Shown: positions 1 to 7,103, numbered from the stretch's first letter. The stretch is 10,504 bases of DNA from JAJZMA01 sp021850405 (GCA_027365835.1 DAHXLU010000050.1:1-10504); one strand, 5' to 3'. Notes: generated by a model not told the origin, from the sequence alone. Numbers and translations: made by a program.

Positions 1-80
1 GGCCGCTTCTTAGGTAGATGGACCACATTGTCCACCCTTTTCCTCCCGCCCGCTCCCATTCCCTGACTACTACCCTTCAT
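1..80 (-). CDS. Possible 5' end of an unidentified gene, cut by the window edge
   Basis: An ATG (complement of 78-80) opens a frame with no stop through 26 codons to the window edge. It is preceded by a perfect AGGAGG (complement of 87-92) six bases upstream, one of the few strong Shine-Dalgarno sequences in this window. The visible peptide starts M-K-G-S-S-Q-G and is rich in Gly, Lys and Arg, with no signal peptide or recognisable domain. A frame of this length stays open by chance fairly often, so the ribosome binding site is the main support. I do not recognise the product. The next 140 bases upstream contain a palindrome and no other gene. Confidence 0.35.
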   Translation of the reverse strand, partial: MKGSSQGMGAGGRKRVDNVVHLPKKR

Positions 81-93
81 GTGACTCCTCCTG

Positions 94-105
94 GTCCTTA
101 AGGAC
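94..105. promoter_or_regulatory. Perfect 12-bp palindrome GTCCTTAAGGAC
   Basis: GTCCTTAAGGAC equals its own reverse complement. It lies just upstream of the AGGAGG of the partial left-edge gene, so it would sit in that gene's 5' untranslated region or operator zone. It could bind a dimeric regulator or form a short hairpin near the ribosome binding site. No regulator is identified. Confidence 0.3.
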
Positions 106-200
106 ATTCAAGAGTGTCTCGGTTTCGGGGGTACCTTCATGCTCCTTTGTCGTGTTTCAGGAGAGGATGCCCCACGTGGCGTTGAATTTCACCACGACCA

Positions 201-216
201 CGACCGTATCTGGTCG
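201..216 (-). terminator. Weak hairpin just after the ABC permease stop codon
   Basis: CGACC and GGTCG (201-205 and 212-216) form a 5-bp stem with a six-base loop, starting four bases beyond the permease stop codon. No T-run follows on the minus strand, so it is at best a weak or factor-assisted terminator. The rest of 81-219 holds no other gene that I can support. Confidence 0.25.
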
Positions 217-219
217 CAA

Positions 220-1806
220 TCAGTCAGAAAGCCGGCTTAGCCTTTGCGCAGCGAAGTACACAGCCGCCAGAGAAATCAGAATGGCCACCACTGACGAAAT
301 TGCGCTGAGCAGCGGTACGGGGAGGTGCAGCGTGAATCCGAGTGCCAGCAGCACATAGGCCGCCGCAATGAAAATTGCCCCAGCCAGGAGAAATGCCAGT
401 GTAAGAAGAAAACTGCCTGCACGGCGCGGATCAGACCACCCCAGTCTGGGCCGCACGCTCCCCATGGCGACGGCACCAGCCACAACGGCAATGGTGAGAA
501 AGAACTCCCCGGGATATACAGGAAGCGTTACTGAAAGGCTAACCGAGGAGCGCAAGGCACCAAGCGCAAAGGTAAGGATGGCTACCGGAACCGCAAAGCT
601 GCTCCCGACGAGCACTTTGGCAACCACCAGCCTCCAGGGAGCAACTGGAGCCGACTGGATCTGCCAGATGCGTCCCCCCTCAAGCGAGATGGCGCGCAAG
701 GCAAAACCGGAAGCTGCAAAAAGCCCGCCAAACTGTGCCGTAATGGCAGCAAAAAACCAGACTGGGAGTAGCCTGGTTGCTGGTATCGGGGCTTCGGCTG
801 CCGCAGCATAGAGGATGAACAGAAGTACTGGAAGAAGGTATTGCCCCAGCTGCCCAATGTCGCGCAGCAAAGACAGGGCGTCCTTTACTGCAAGAGCTGG
901 AATGGCCCCCCGGGCCCGGGGCATGGCTCTCCTCCTTCGTGGCCAGGAGACACCATGCCACCACACCCGCTGATCCCTGTAGCCACGTCCATACACTCCA
1001 GCCAGAGCACCAACCCCAATCGCGACCGCCAGTGCTCCAGCCGCAAGCCAGCCTGCCGCCCATATCCACACCGCTGTCCCCTGCCACTGCGCAGGCGGGG
1101 CAATACTCTCCAAGTGGCTGGCTCGTGCGATTGGTCCAGCAACTGTGCCAAGGCCGCCGGCATGAGTTACCCTCACGCTGGCTGCTATGAACACTGCTCC
1201 AGCCACCCCGACACCAACTGCACTCTGGACTATTCCCGCTGGAACTATTCTGGCTCCAAGAACCACCATACAAGTGGAAACAGCAAGTACCACCGCTACA
1301 ATTCCGGACAGGCCCAGAAATAGCGGAACAAATGCAAGAGCCGTTCCACGCGACACACAGAAAGCAACTGCGGTGGGACCAACCAGGTACAGCCCAGTGC
1401 CCATCCCGTACGCGTATTGGGCAACGAGCCTGGACAGCAGGATGCTGTGCGGGGAAACGGGCGCCACCATGATCTGGTCCAGATCCCGAGCCATGTAAAG
1501 GGCTGAAGCCCCAAACGACAGCGAAGAGATCAGGCCAAAGCCCATGACCATGAGGACAATAACCTGACTGGCGGAGGCAACCTGACCAGCTGACAGCGCA
1601 AGGGTAGAAAACAGGGCACTGGATATACTCCAGTTGACAATCAGGCCCACAACCGCAACGCCAGCCAGTACCAGTGCCCGGGGTCTGCTGGCATGAGACC
1701 AGGCCAGGTTGCGCAACTGGCGAATGTAGCATGCAAGCAGGACTGCCAGCAGCGGATCGCCCAGACCCGAGCTGGGGGAGGACAGGTCACTCGGTCGGGT
1801 AGCCAC
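220..1806 (-). CDS. ABC exporter permease, large ABC-2-like membrane subunit
   Basis: This 528-residue, strongly hydrophobic protein has roughly a dozen predicted membrane segments. It looks internally duplicated: R-D-L-D-Q-I-M-V-A-P-V-S-P (about 107-119) in the N half corresponds to G-R-I-W-Q-I-Q-S-A-P-V-A-P (about 378-390) in the C half. Each is a cytosolic loop after a helix pair, probably the coupling region that contacts the ATPase. A basic, Arg-rich cytosolic loop lies near 288-300. This matches the large (about 500-aa) permeases of ABC-2-like exporters in Gram-positive and related bacteria; substrates of that group are mostly unknown. The start is GTG at 1804-1806, with GGGGAAA upstream inside the ATPase gene. 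The 20-base overlap with that gene implies translational coupling. Substrate cannot be inferred. Confidence 0.85.
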   Translation of the reverse strand: MATRPSDLSSPSSGLGDPLLAVLLACYIRQLRNLAWSHASRPRALVLAGVAVVGLIVNWSISSALFSTLALSAGQVASASQVIVLMVMGFGLISSLSFGASALYMARDLDQIMVAPVSPHSILLSRLVAQYAYGMGTGLYLVGPTAVAFCVSRGTALAFVPLFLGLSGIVAVVLAVSTCMVVLGARIVPAGIVQSAVGVGVAGAVFIAASVRVTHAGGLGTVAGPIARASHLESIAPPAQWQGTAVWIWAAGWLAAGALAVAIGVGALAGVYGRGYRDQRVWWHGVSWPRRRRAMPRARGAIPALAVKDALSLLRDIGQLGQYLLPVLLFILYAAAAEAPIPATRLLPVWFFAAITAQFGGLFAASGFALRAISLEGGRIWQIQSAPVAPWRLVVAKVLVGSSFAVPVAILTFALGALRSSVSLSVTLPVYPGEFFLTIAVVAGAVAMGSVRPRLGWSDPRRAGSFLLTLAFLLAGAIFIAAAYVLLALGFTLHLPVPLLSAISSVVAILISLAAVYFAAQRLSRLSD

Positions 1807-2527
1807 TGCTTTCCCCGCCTGTCAGTGTCAGAAATGCCATCTCAAGGCTGTCCGCATTGGCTGCTTCACAAATATCTGTATTACTACCAGTCGCAAGCAG
1901 GCGGCCGCGATGCAGCACGGCGAAGCTGTTGCAGAGTGAAGCTGCCAGCTCCATCTGGTGTGTGCTCAGAAACACTCCATACCCGCGCGCGCTCCTCGCC
2001 TGCAGGAGATTCCTGAGCGCGACAATACCTTCGGGATCCAGTCCCACCGTCGGCTCATCCAGAAACAGCACGTCCGGATCATGGACAAGTGCACAGATGA
2101 TGGCCAGCTTCTGACGCATACCCCGGGAGTAACCCTGCACCAGCCGGTTCAGCACTGGTCCCAACCTGAAATAGTCAACCAGTTCGGCTGCGCGGCCATT
2201 TCGCTCCGCGCCAACACGGTGGATATCAGCCGCAAAACCGATGGCCTCCATCCCGGTCAACTTGTCATAGAGCGCGGGAGCATCTGGCACATAGCCCAGA
2301 CGGGCCCTAGCCTCCATGGATCCAGCAGGGCACCCGCAAACAATGGCCCTTCCCGCTGAGGGCACTGTTAGTCCAACCATGATGCGGATGGCTGTTGTCT
2401 TGCCCGCGCCATTTGGGCCCAGAAAGCCAAACAGGTCTCCCGGATTGAGCTGCAGCGAAACATCAGAGAGTGCTGTCACCCTCCCAAAACGCTTGCTCAC
2501 CTGCTCCATTGCCACCAGTGCTGTCAT
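1787..2527 (-). CDS. ABC transporter ATP-binding protein
   Basis: This 246-residue nucleotide-binding subunit has a full motif set: Walker A G-P-N-G-A-G-K-T-T (37-45), signature Y-S-R-G-M (133-137), Walker B V-L-F-L-D-E (153-158), D-loop G-L-D-P (162-165) and switch His190. The Q-loop region reads G-Y-V-P-D-A-P (78-84) with no Gln, which is common in ATPases paired with ABC-2-type exporters. It would hydrolyse ATP at the inner membrane face to power the overlapping downstream permease, probably as a homodimer. The ATG at 2525-2527 has no Shine-Dalgarno, but TACGCT ends exactly seven bases upstream, suggesting a leaderless transcript. No solute-binding protein gene is adjacent, consistent with export rather than uptake. 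Confidence 0.93.
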   Translation of the reverse strand: MTALVAMEQVSKRFGRVTALSDVSLQLNPGDLFGFLGPNGAGKTTAIRIMVGLTVPSAGRAIVCGCPAGSMEARARLGYVPDAPALYDKLTGMEAIGFAADIHRVGAERNGRAAELVDYFRLGPVLNRLVQGYSRGMRQKLAIICALVHDPDVLFLDEPTVGLDPEGIVALRNLLQARSARGYGVFLSTHQMELAASLCNSFAVLHRGRLLATGSNTDICEAANADSLEMAFLTLTGGESSGYPTE

Positions 2528-2534
2528 TCAAAAT

Positions 2535-2540
2535 AGCGTA
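2535..2540 (-). promoter_or_regulatory. Candidate -10 element of the ABC operon (leaderless)
   Basis: On the minus strand TACGCT fits the TANNNT -10 pattern and ends seven bases before the ATPase ATG, which would start transcription almost at the start codon. No convincing -35 box is seen at the usual spacing. Confidence 0.35.
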
Positions 2541-2546
2541 GCACTG

Positions 2547-2562
2547 ACCCTTCAACCCTTCA
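2547..2562. repeat. Tandem 8-mer ACCCTTCA x2 upstream of the ABC operon
   Basis: ACCCTTCA occurs twice back to back, 6 bases upstream of the candidate -10 and therefore over the spacer and -35 zone of the exporter operon. This is a plausible regulator-binding site. The rest of 2563-2680 shows no gene; it includes a TTTTTT tract at 2636-2641 on the plus strand. Confidence 0.3.
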
Positions 2563-2680
2563 GAAAGCAAGCCTGAGGTGCCCACACGACCACGAGCTGC
2601 AGCAACAGCGACACCGTCAAAGTCTCGATGGCTAATTTTTTCGACTGACAAGCTGCGGTGATCGCCCTTGCCAGCGCGAA

Positions 2681-4159
2681 TCAACCCCGCGGCCGGGTAT
2701 CTCTTCGCGGTACAGCACTGCCTGGAGGGGGGCGTCCTGTCGTCTTCCATGCTGGCAGCTCTCCGTATCCCCCGGGCCCCAGATCACTGCCGCCGCCCGA
2801 CCCACCACCAAACGAATCGTCATCCTTTCCAGCCTTGCTCTTGAGGTAGTACTTGTAACCCAGATACAAAGCTCCGAGAAGGACAAGCAAAACAACAATG
2901 CCAACTGACCCGATCGTACTCCCAGCCCCTGCTGAAGGCTGCTTTTGCGGACGAGATGTAGAACTGGCAGCGGGCTTTGGGAGCAACCCAGAGTGAGCGG
3001 CAACTGGTTCCGTGTTGCCCTGTGCGTTGGTTGCATTGCCAACAATCCAGATGTCCTGGGCCGAGGATGCTGCAGCTCCAAGAAAGACATACTGCCCAGC
3101 ATCACCAGCCGAAGGTGCCGCGCCGAGTACCCATCTGGAGCCATTCCACATCTCAATCAGAGGCTGGTTTCCAAGAGCGCCGACTGCCACAGCCAGTGTT
3201 GCCGACACAACAGCAACCCCATTGAGCTGACTGACCTGCTCACTCCCGTCCACGGGTGTCGGATCCAGGGTCCACTGCGTCCCGTTCCACTGTCCTATAA
3301 AAGAGCCTGTAGCTGAAGATGGCCCAATGCCACTTCCTGAATCCCCAACCGCCCAGATGTCGTTGGCGCTGGCAACAGCGATAGCTGTTATATAGGTGTC
3401 TCCACCAAGGTCAGGAACTGGAAACTGGATGATATTCCATACTGATCCGTTCCATTGCTCCACCAGCGGCTCGTCATTCCCAGTGGTAGAGTCCATCCAG
3501 TAACCTGCAGCCCAGACATCTGTGGGACTGAGCGCAGCAACTGAGGTAAGGACAGCCGTGTTGTTGGGATCCGGATTGGGGCTGGTCACGATTGTCCAGC
3601 CACTCCCCTGCCAGTGCTCAACCAGCGTCTGTGTGACACCGGCCTGGGACTGATAACTTCCAACCGCCCACACATCTGATGGGGTGTCGGCAGAGATTGC
3701 ACTCAGTGTATTGGTGGAACTGACGCTGGTTGAGGGAGTGGTAACCGCACGCCAGTGCTGTCCATTCCACTTCTCCACCAGTGGCTGGGCACTGCCCGAC
3801 TGGTTGTCAAAGTAGCCCACTGCCCAGGCACTGCTGGGCGATACGGCAGTCACATCCGACAGCTCTGCAGTGGTCTGCTGTGAGATCGGGAGCGGCACCG
3901 ACACCTGATGCCAGGCGCCATTCGACCAGGCCTCCATGAGCGGCTCTGAACCGGACTGCTGGTTACCCACCGCCCACGCTGACTCTGGCGATACGTCTGC
4001 AACTGCAACAAGCTGCCCGGAATTGCCGCTACCCAGGGAGGGCGTGCTCACGAGTAAAAACGGGGAAAGGGTGGCGCTCTGTGCCAGGGCAGGACCAACA
4101 GAGAGAACCAGTGCAGCCGCCAAGGTTGCGGCACGGATGACAATACTGGAAAGCCTCAT
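2681..4159 (-). CDS. Exported WAVG-repeat (putative seven-bladed propeller) protein with C-terminal membrane anchor
   Basis: I choose the ATG at 4157-4159 (492 aa) because a canonical signal peptide begins there (M-R-L-S-S-I-V-I-R, hydrophobic core, P-A-L-A-Q cleavage region near 27) and a leaderless -10 lies seven bases upstream. An earlier in-frame ATG at 4210 would put 17 unlikely residues before it. Seven repeats follow, with cores at 62 (WAVG), 112 (WAVG), 164 (WAVG), 216 (WAAG), 269 (WAVG), 324 (VAVG) and 371 (WIVG). The period is 47-55 residues, each unit continuing with P-L-V-E-x-W-N-G-x-x-W. That fits a seven-bladed beta-propeller. Then come a Pro/Ser/Ala linker (392-415), one membrane helix (about 416-438), and a charged, Gly-rich cytosolic tail. 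It is probably a surface-displayed binding or sensing domain; the ligand is unknown. The neighbouring gene at 4271-5419 encodes a relative. Confidence 0.8.
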   Translation of the reverse strand: MRLSSIVIRAATLAAALVLSVGPALAQSATLSPFLLVSTPSLGSGNSGQLVAVADVSPESAWAVGNQQSGSEPLMEAWSNGAWHQVSVPLPISQQTTAELSDVTAVSPSSAWAVGYFDNQSGSAQPLVEKWNGQHWRAVTTPSTSVSSTNTLSAISADTPSDVWAVGSYQSQAGVTQTLVEHWQGSGWTIVTSPNPDPNNTAVLTSVAALSPTDVWAAGYWMDSTTGNDEPLVEQWNGSVWNIIQFPVPDLGGDTYITAIAVASANDIWAVGDSGSGIGPSSATGSFIGQWNGTQWTLDPTPVDGSEQVSQLNGVAVVSATLAVAVGALGNQPLIEMWNGSRWVLGAAPSAGDAGQYVFLGAAASSAQDIWIVGNATNAQGNTEPVAAHSGLLPKPAASSTSRPQKQPSAGAGSTIGSVGIVVLLVLLGALYLGYKYYLKSKAGKDDDSFGGGSGGGSDLGPGGYGELPAWKTTGRPPPGSAVPRRDTRPRG

Positions 4160-4166
4160 ACAGCCA

Positions 4167-4196
4167 AGTATACGAAGGATCCAGCCTCCCCCCCAA
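4167..4196 (-). promoter_or_regulatory. Leaderless sigma70-type promoter of the anchored propeller gene
   Basis: On the minus strand TATACT (complement of 4167-4172) is a near-consensus -10, ending exactly seven bases before the ATG at 4159. A TTGGGG (complement of 4191-4196) provides a -35 with an 18-base spacer. Transcription would begin at or within a base or two of the ATG, and there is no Shine-Dalgarno. This is the clearest leaderless promoter in the window. Confidence 0.6.
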
Positions 4197-4270
4197 TAAT
4201 GTGCCTGCATTTATGTCCACATGTCTCGGCCGTGAATCCCTCCCGCCATGATCACCCCTGATGGCAAGGA

Positions 4271-5419
4271 TCAGAACCGGATAACTCCGGTCCAGGCAGT
4301 ATCGGGCCCAGTGTTGTACTGTGCAAACCCGCAGCCCCAGACAAGAGTGCCCACCTGCTCCATCCAGGCGACCTGACCATATCCAGTCCCAACCCGCTCT
4401 GCCATCCACTTGTGTTCCCCTTCCGGAAGCAGGAATTCCACCCGGACCGGGAAACCTGCCGCTCCGACTGCATAGCCAGCCGCGACCGGCACCTGTGCAA
4501 AGACACCAATTGTGTTGAGATGGGTGTAGGCACCCTTGTACGAGACAACCCAGGTGCTCCACTGCCCTGCAGTGAGCTTCCCGACAAAGCCACTGTCGTG
4601 ACCACCAACTGGCTCAACATATCCAGCCACCCAGAGAGCATCGCCGACGCCCCTGGCGCTGGTAAGGACCTCTCCCTTTCCTCCTGGCTTGACAGGAACA
4701 GAAAGGCTCCGCCAGGACAGCGGATGGCCCCCTTGCAGCCTGCCGGAGAGCTGATACGCAAGTGGGGACTGGTTTCCATTCCGGTCAAGCATATAGCCTG
4801 CTGCAAAAACATGGCCGCCATATGATGTAAGGGACAGGATCTGGCCCCCTCTTGCACCAGGCGGCAGGGATGGGCTTGCGACCTGCACCCACCTGGATCC
4901 GGAAAACCGCTCAACCAGGGGCTCAGAGTAGCCTGCGCTACCCAGACTGAACCCCGCAGCGTATACTGCCCCGTCTGGCACCACCAGTACTGACTGAAGG
5001 GTATCTCCCCTTGCCGCAGGGTTGGTGCTGGGCCACACGCTCCAGGAGTGCCCATCCCAGAGCTCTGTGAGCGTCCTTGCGAGCCCACCCGTGCTCGTCC
5101 TGTAACCAACTGCCCATGCCCTGCCACCTGAAAGCGCGGTTACGCCATCCAGTGCAGTCCCATGATCGCTGCTGTTGCTGGCTGCAAGGCCAAACTTCCA
5201 TTTTCCATGCGCATACAGCTCGGCTGCAGCAGTGTCCCAGCCATACGGGTTCACCTGGTAGCCAACTGCGACAGCGGTGGAAGAAGAGAGCGCTGCATCG
5301 CTGGTCAGGTGCACGTTGGTGGGAGGAAGTGCTGGTGCGGGGACCTGAAAAGCCAGCAGGATTCCGGCGAGCGCCAGAACGAGGACAAGGGTCAGGGAAA
5401 GCAGCATGCGCGGGTTCAT
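4271..5419 (-). CDS. Exported WAVG-like repeat (putative seven-bladed propeller) protein without C-terminal anchor
   Basis: This 382-residue protein starts with an N-terminal hydrophobic segment (about 5-25) that is either a signal peptide or an uncleaved signal anchor; no clear cleavage site is visible. Seven diverged repeats have cores at 50 (VAVGY), 102 (WAVGY), 153 (YAAGF), 205 (FAAGY), 263 (WVAGY), 312 (VAAGY) and 361 (WGCGF), spaced 49-58 residues. The protein ends shortly after the seventh repeat, so unlike its neighbour it has no linker, anchor or tail. It is probably a paralogue of the 2681-4159 product, from an older duplication since the repeats are much more diverged. The ATG at 5417-5419 has no Shine-Dalgarno; Met5 is an alternative start. 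The 111-base gap to the neighbour, and that gene's own promoter, argue for separate transcription. Confidence 0.75.
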   Translation of the reverse strand: MNPRMLLSLTLVLVLALAGILLAFQVPAPALPPTNVHLTSDAALSSSTAVAVGYQVNPYGWDTAAAELYAHGKWKFGLAASNSSDHGTALDGVTALSGGRAWAVGYRTSTGGLARTLTELWDGHSWSVWPSTNPAARGDTLQSVLVVPDGAVYAAGFSLGSAGYSEPLVERFSGSRWVQVASPSLPPGARGGQILSLTSYGGHVFAAGYMLDRNGNQSPLAYQLSGRLQGGHPLSWRSLSVPVKPGGKGEVLTSARGVGDALWVAGYVEPVGGHDSGFVGKLTAGQWSTWVVSYKGAYTHLNTIGVFAQVPVAAGYAVGAAGFPVRVEFLLPEGEHKWMAERVGTGYGQVAWMEQVGTLVWGCGFAQYNTGPDTAWTGVIRF

Positions 5420-5482
5420 CTAATATGCATTGTGAGTGACCCAACCCTCCCGACGCCCTCTACCCTGGAGAATTGAAATCAA
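5420..5482. promoter_or_regulatory. Divergent intergenic region between the propeller and ThyX-like genes
   Basis: These 63 bases must carry start signals for both genes. TAATAT at 5421-5426 is a good plus-strand -10 hexamer, about 56 bases before the ThyX-like GTG, and merges into the palindrome ATGCAT. On the minus strand CACAAT ends nine bases before the propeller ATG and could be a leaderless -10. A GGAG (5467-5470), 12 bases before the GTG, is a rather distant ribosome binding site. No convincing -35 is seen for either direction. Confidence 0.35.
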
Positions 5483-7084
5483 GTGACCTATCTCGCCGAG
5501 AGCTGGACAGTCGAAGAAAGGACAAGGCTGTCCCGATACACCAGCAACCAGGATGCGCCAGTATTTGCGCTCTGCAACCTGCCTGAGGCAACCAAGGCGG
5601 CGCTCTTTGCACGATACAGCCGGACCTCAAAGTCGCTTCGACGACTGCTCCTGGATGAGTTTCTCGAGACAGGAACCGAAGAGCCCGCTGCCGCCAGTGC
5701 TGGTGCTTCCCGCGCGAGTGAGCTTTTTGCCCGGGTAATCGGAGAGTTTGGGGATGATTCAGTTGCCCAGCTGGGTGGAGTACACATCGCCTGTGAGCAG
5801 GCATCCCAGCTGCTCCTCAAGAAGATTGAATGGGGCCGTCTCATGGCCTATCTGGAGCAGTCCACCCGGTACATTCCGTATACAGACAAGCCTGGAGGAC
5901 AATTCCGCTACTACCGGGGGCCCGAGATACTAGAGACGGGCCTGCAGGAAGAGTACCAGGCGGCGCAGGATAATCTATTTGAACTGTATTCAAGGTCAAT
6001 CCAGCGGCTGCGCGACCACCTTGAGCAGACCATACCACAGCAGGAAAATACCGCCGCCAGGACACGGGCCATCCGGGCCCTGGCGCTCGACATAGCCAGA
6101 TCCCTGCTGCCGATAGCTACCGTCAGCAATGTCGGCATCTATGGAAGTGCCCAGTCCCTGGAGCAGCTGGTGCTGCGCCTTAGGGCAGATTCATTGCCAG
6201 AAGCACAAAGATACGCTGAGCTGATCAACCAGGAGCTGCAGCGCACGATGCCGGACCTTGTTTCCCGGCTGGACCGCCCCGACCGCGGTGGTGTCTGGGT
6301 TCAATACCTGGCAGGAATACGGGAGGCGCTGGCACAGGCCAGGCCAGACGCGCCACCTGCGCTGCCAGAGCCTCCTTCGGTGCGACTGCTCTCGTACGAC
6401 AAGGATGCAGAGGTGAGGATACTGACCGGTGCGCTTTACCCCTATGGAGCCCTGTCGTGGCCAGACCTGGAGCGGCATATACGGTCCCTGACATCGCGCC
6501 AGATGGATGACCTGTTCCTCCGCGCTGTAGGAGAGAGGCGCAACCGGCGGCACAAGCCGGGCAGGGGCTTTGAGGAGTGCCACTACCGCTTCGAGATCGT
6601 CTCCGACTACGGTGCCTTCAGGGACCTGCAGCGGCACCGCATGCTGACTATCCAGTGGCAGGAGGTAAATTCCTCCCTTGGCTTTACCTGCCCCCTTGAG
6701 GTCATCGATGCCGGGCTCGAATCGGAGTGGCGGGATGCTGTTGGCAAAAGTGAGGTGCTGCATGGAGCACTCCTGGAACACAACCCACTGGTTGCCCCCT
6801 ACGTCCTCACCCTTGGACACAGGATCCGGTACTCCATGACCCTTTCCGCACGGGAAGCCATCCACCTTATCGAGCTTCGAACCTCGCCCCAGGGACACCG
6901 GTCCTACCGTGATATTGCCCGGGAGATGTACCGGCAGATACGTGACGTGGCTGGCCATCGCCGTCTGGCAGCAGCCATGCAGTTTGTCGATCAGGAGGAT
7001 ATTCACCTTCCGCGATACGCATCCGAAGCGCGGATGCAGCCGCTCCCAGCCACAAGGGAGCTCCCCTTTCCCCCTCAAAACTGA
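5483..7084 (+). CDS. Tandem (two-domain) ThyX-family protein, annotated family FAD-dependent thymidylate synthase
   Basis: At 533 residues it is about twice the size of ordinary ThyX, which makes dTMP from dUMP using FAD, methylene-tetrahydrofolate and NADPH. Both halves resemble ThyX. N half: G-D-D-S-V-A-Q-L-G-G (90-99) and E-W-G-R-L-M-A-Y-L-E-Q-S-T-R-Y (116-130). C half: Q-R-H-R-M-L-T (383-389) and A-R-E-A-I-H-L-I-E-L-R (456-466), followed by a His-containing helix. The classical signature R-H-R-x7-S followed by R-Y is split. The C half keeps R-H-R (384-386) but lacks the downstream E-x-S-x-R-Y, while the N half keeps E-x-S-x-R-Y (125-130) but has W-G-R for R-H-R. Activity as a thymidylate synthase is therefore plausible but unproven. 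GTG start at 5483; likely first gene of the plus-strand cluster with the Fe-S carrier. Confidence 0.78.
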   Translation: MTYLAESWTVEERTRLSRYTSNQDAPVFALCNLPEATKAALFARYSRTSKSLRRLLLDEFLETGTEEPAAASAGASRASELFARVIGEFGDDSVAQLGGVHIACEQASQLLLKKIEWGRLMAYLEQSTRYIPYTDKPGGQFRYYRGPEILETGLQEEYQAAQDNLFELYSRSIQRLRDHLEQTIPQQENTAARTRAIRALALDIARSLLPIATVSNVGIYGSAQSLEQLVLRLRADSLPEAQRYAELINQELQRTMPDLVSRLDRPDRGGVWVQYLAGIREALAQARPDAPPALPEPPSVRLLSYDKDAEVRILTGALYPYGALSWPDLERHIRSLTSRQMDDLFLRAVGERRNRRHKPGRGFEECHYRFEIVSDYGAFRDLQRHRMLTIQWQEVNSSLGFTCPLEVIDAGLESEWRDAVGKSEVLHGALLEHNPLVAPYVLTLGHRIRYSMTLSAREAIHLIELRTSPQGHRSYRDIAREMYRQIRDVAGHRRLAAAMQFVDQEDIHLPRYASEARMQPLPATRELPFPPQN

Positions 7085-7095
7085 CAAAAGAGCGC

Positions 7096-7101
7096 TATCA
7101 T
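7096..7101 (+). promoter_or_regulatory. Candidate -10 element upstream of the Fe-S carrier gene
   Basis: TATCAT fits the -10 pattern in the 63-base gap between the ThyX-like gene and the Fe-S carrier. No -35 is seen at the right distance. It could give the carrier gene its own promoter in addition to read-through. Confidence 0.25.
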
Positions 7102-7103
7102 TG

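Noticed and set aside
100..219. Possible insertion sequence end (GTGAAATTCAACGCCACG on the minus strand resembles subterminal repeats of IS21-like elements)
   Set aside because: There is no transposase domain, matching inverted repeat or target duplication in the window. The resemblance is only from memory.
680..1732. 350-codon minus-strand frame inside the ABC permease gene
   Set aside because: It is a shifted frame of the permease, rich in Cys, Trp and Ser as such shadows are, and has no coherent membrane pattern.
4160..4210. Start of the anchored propeller protein at the ATG at 4210
   Set aside because: It would put 17 residues in front of a canonical signal peptide and would run through the strong TATACT promoter element.
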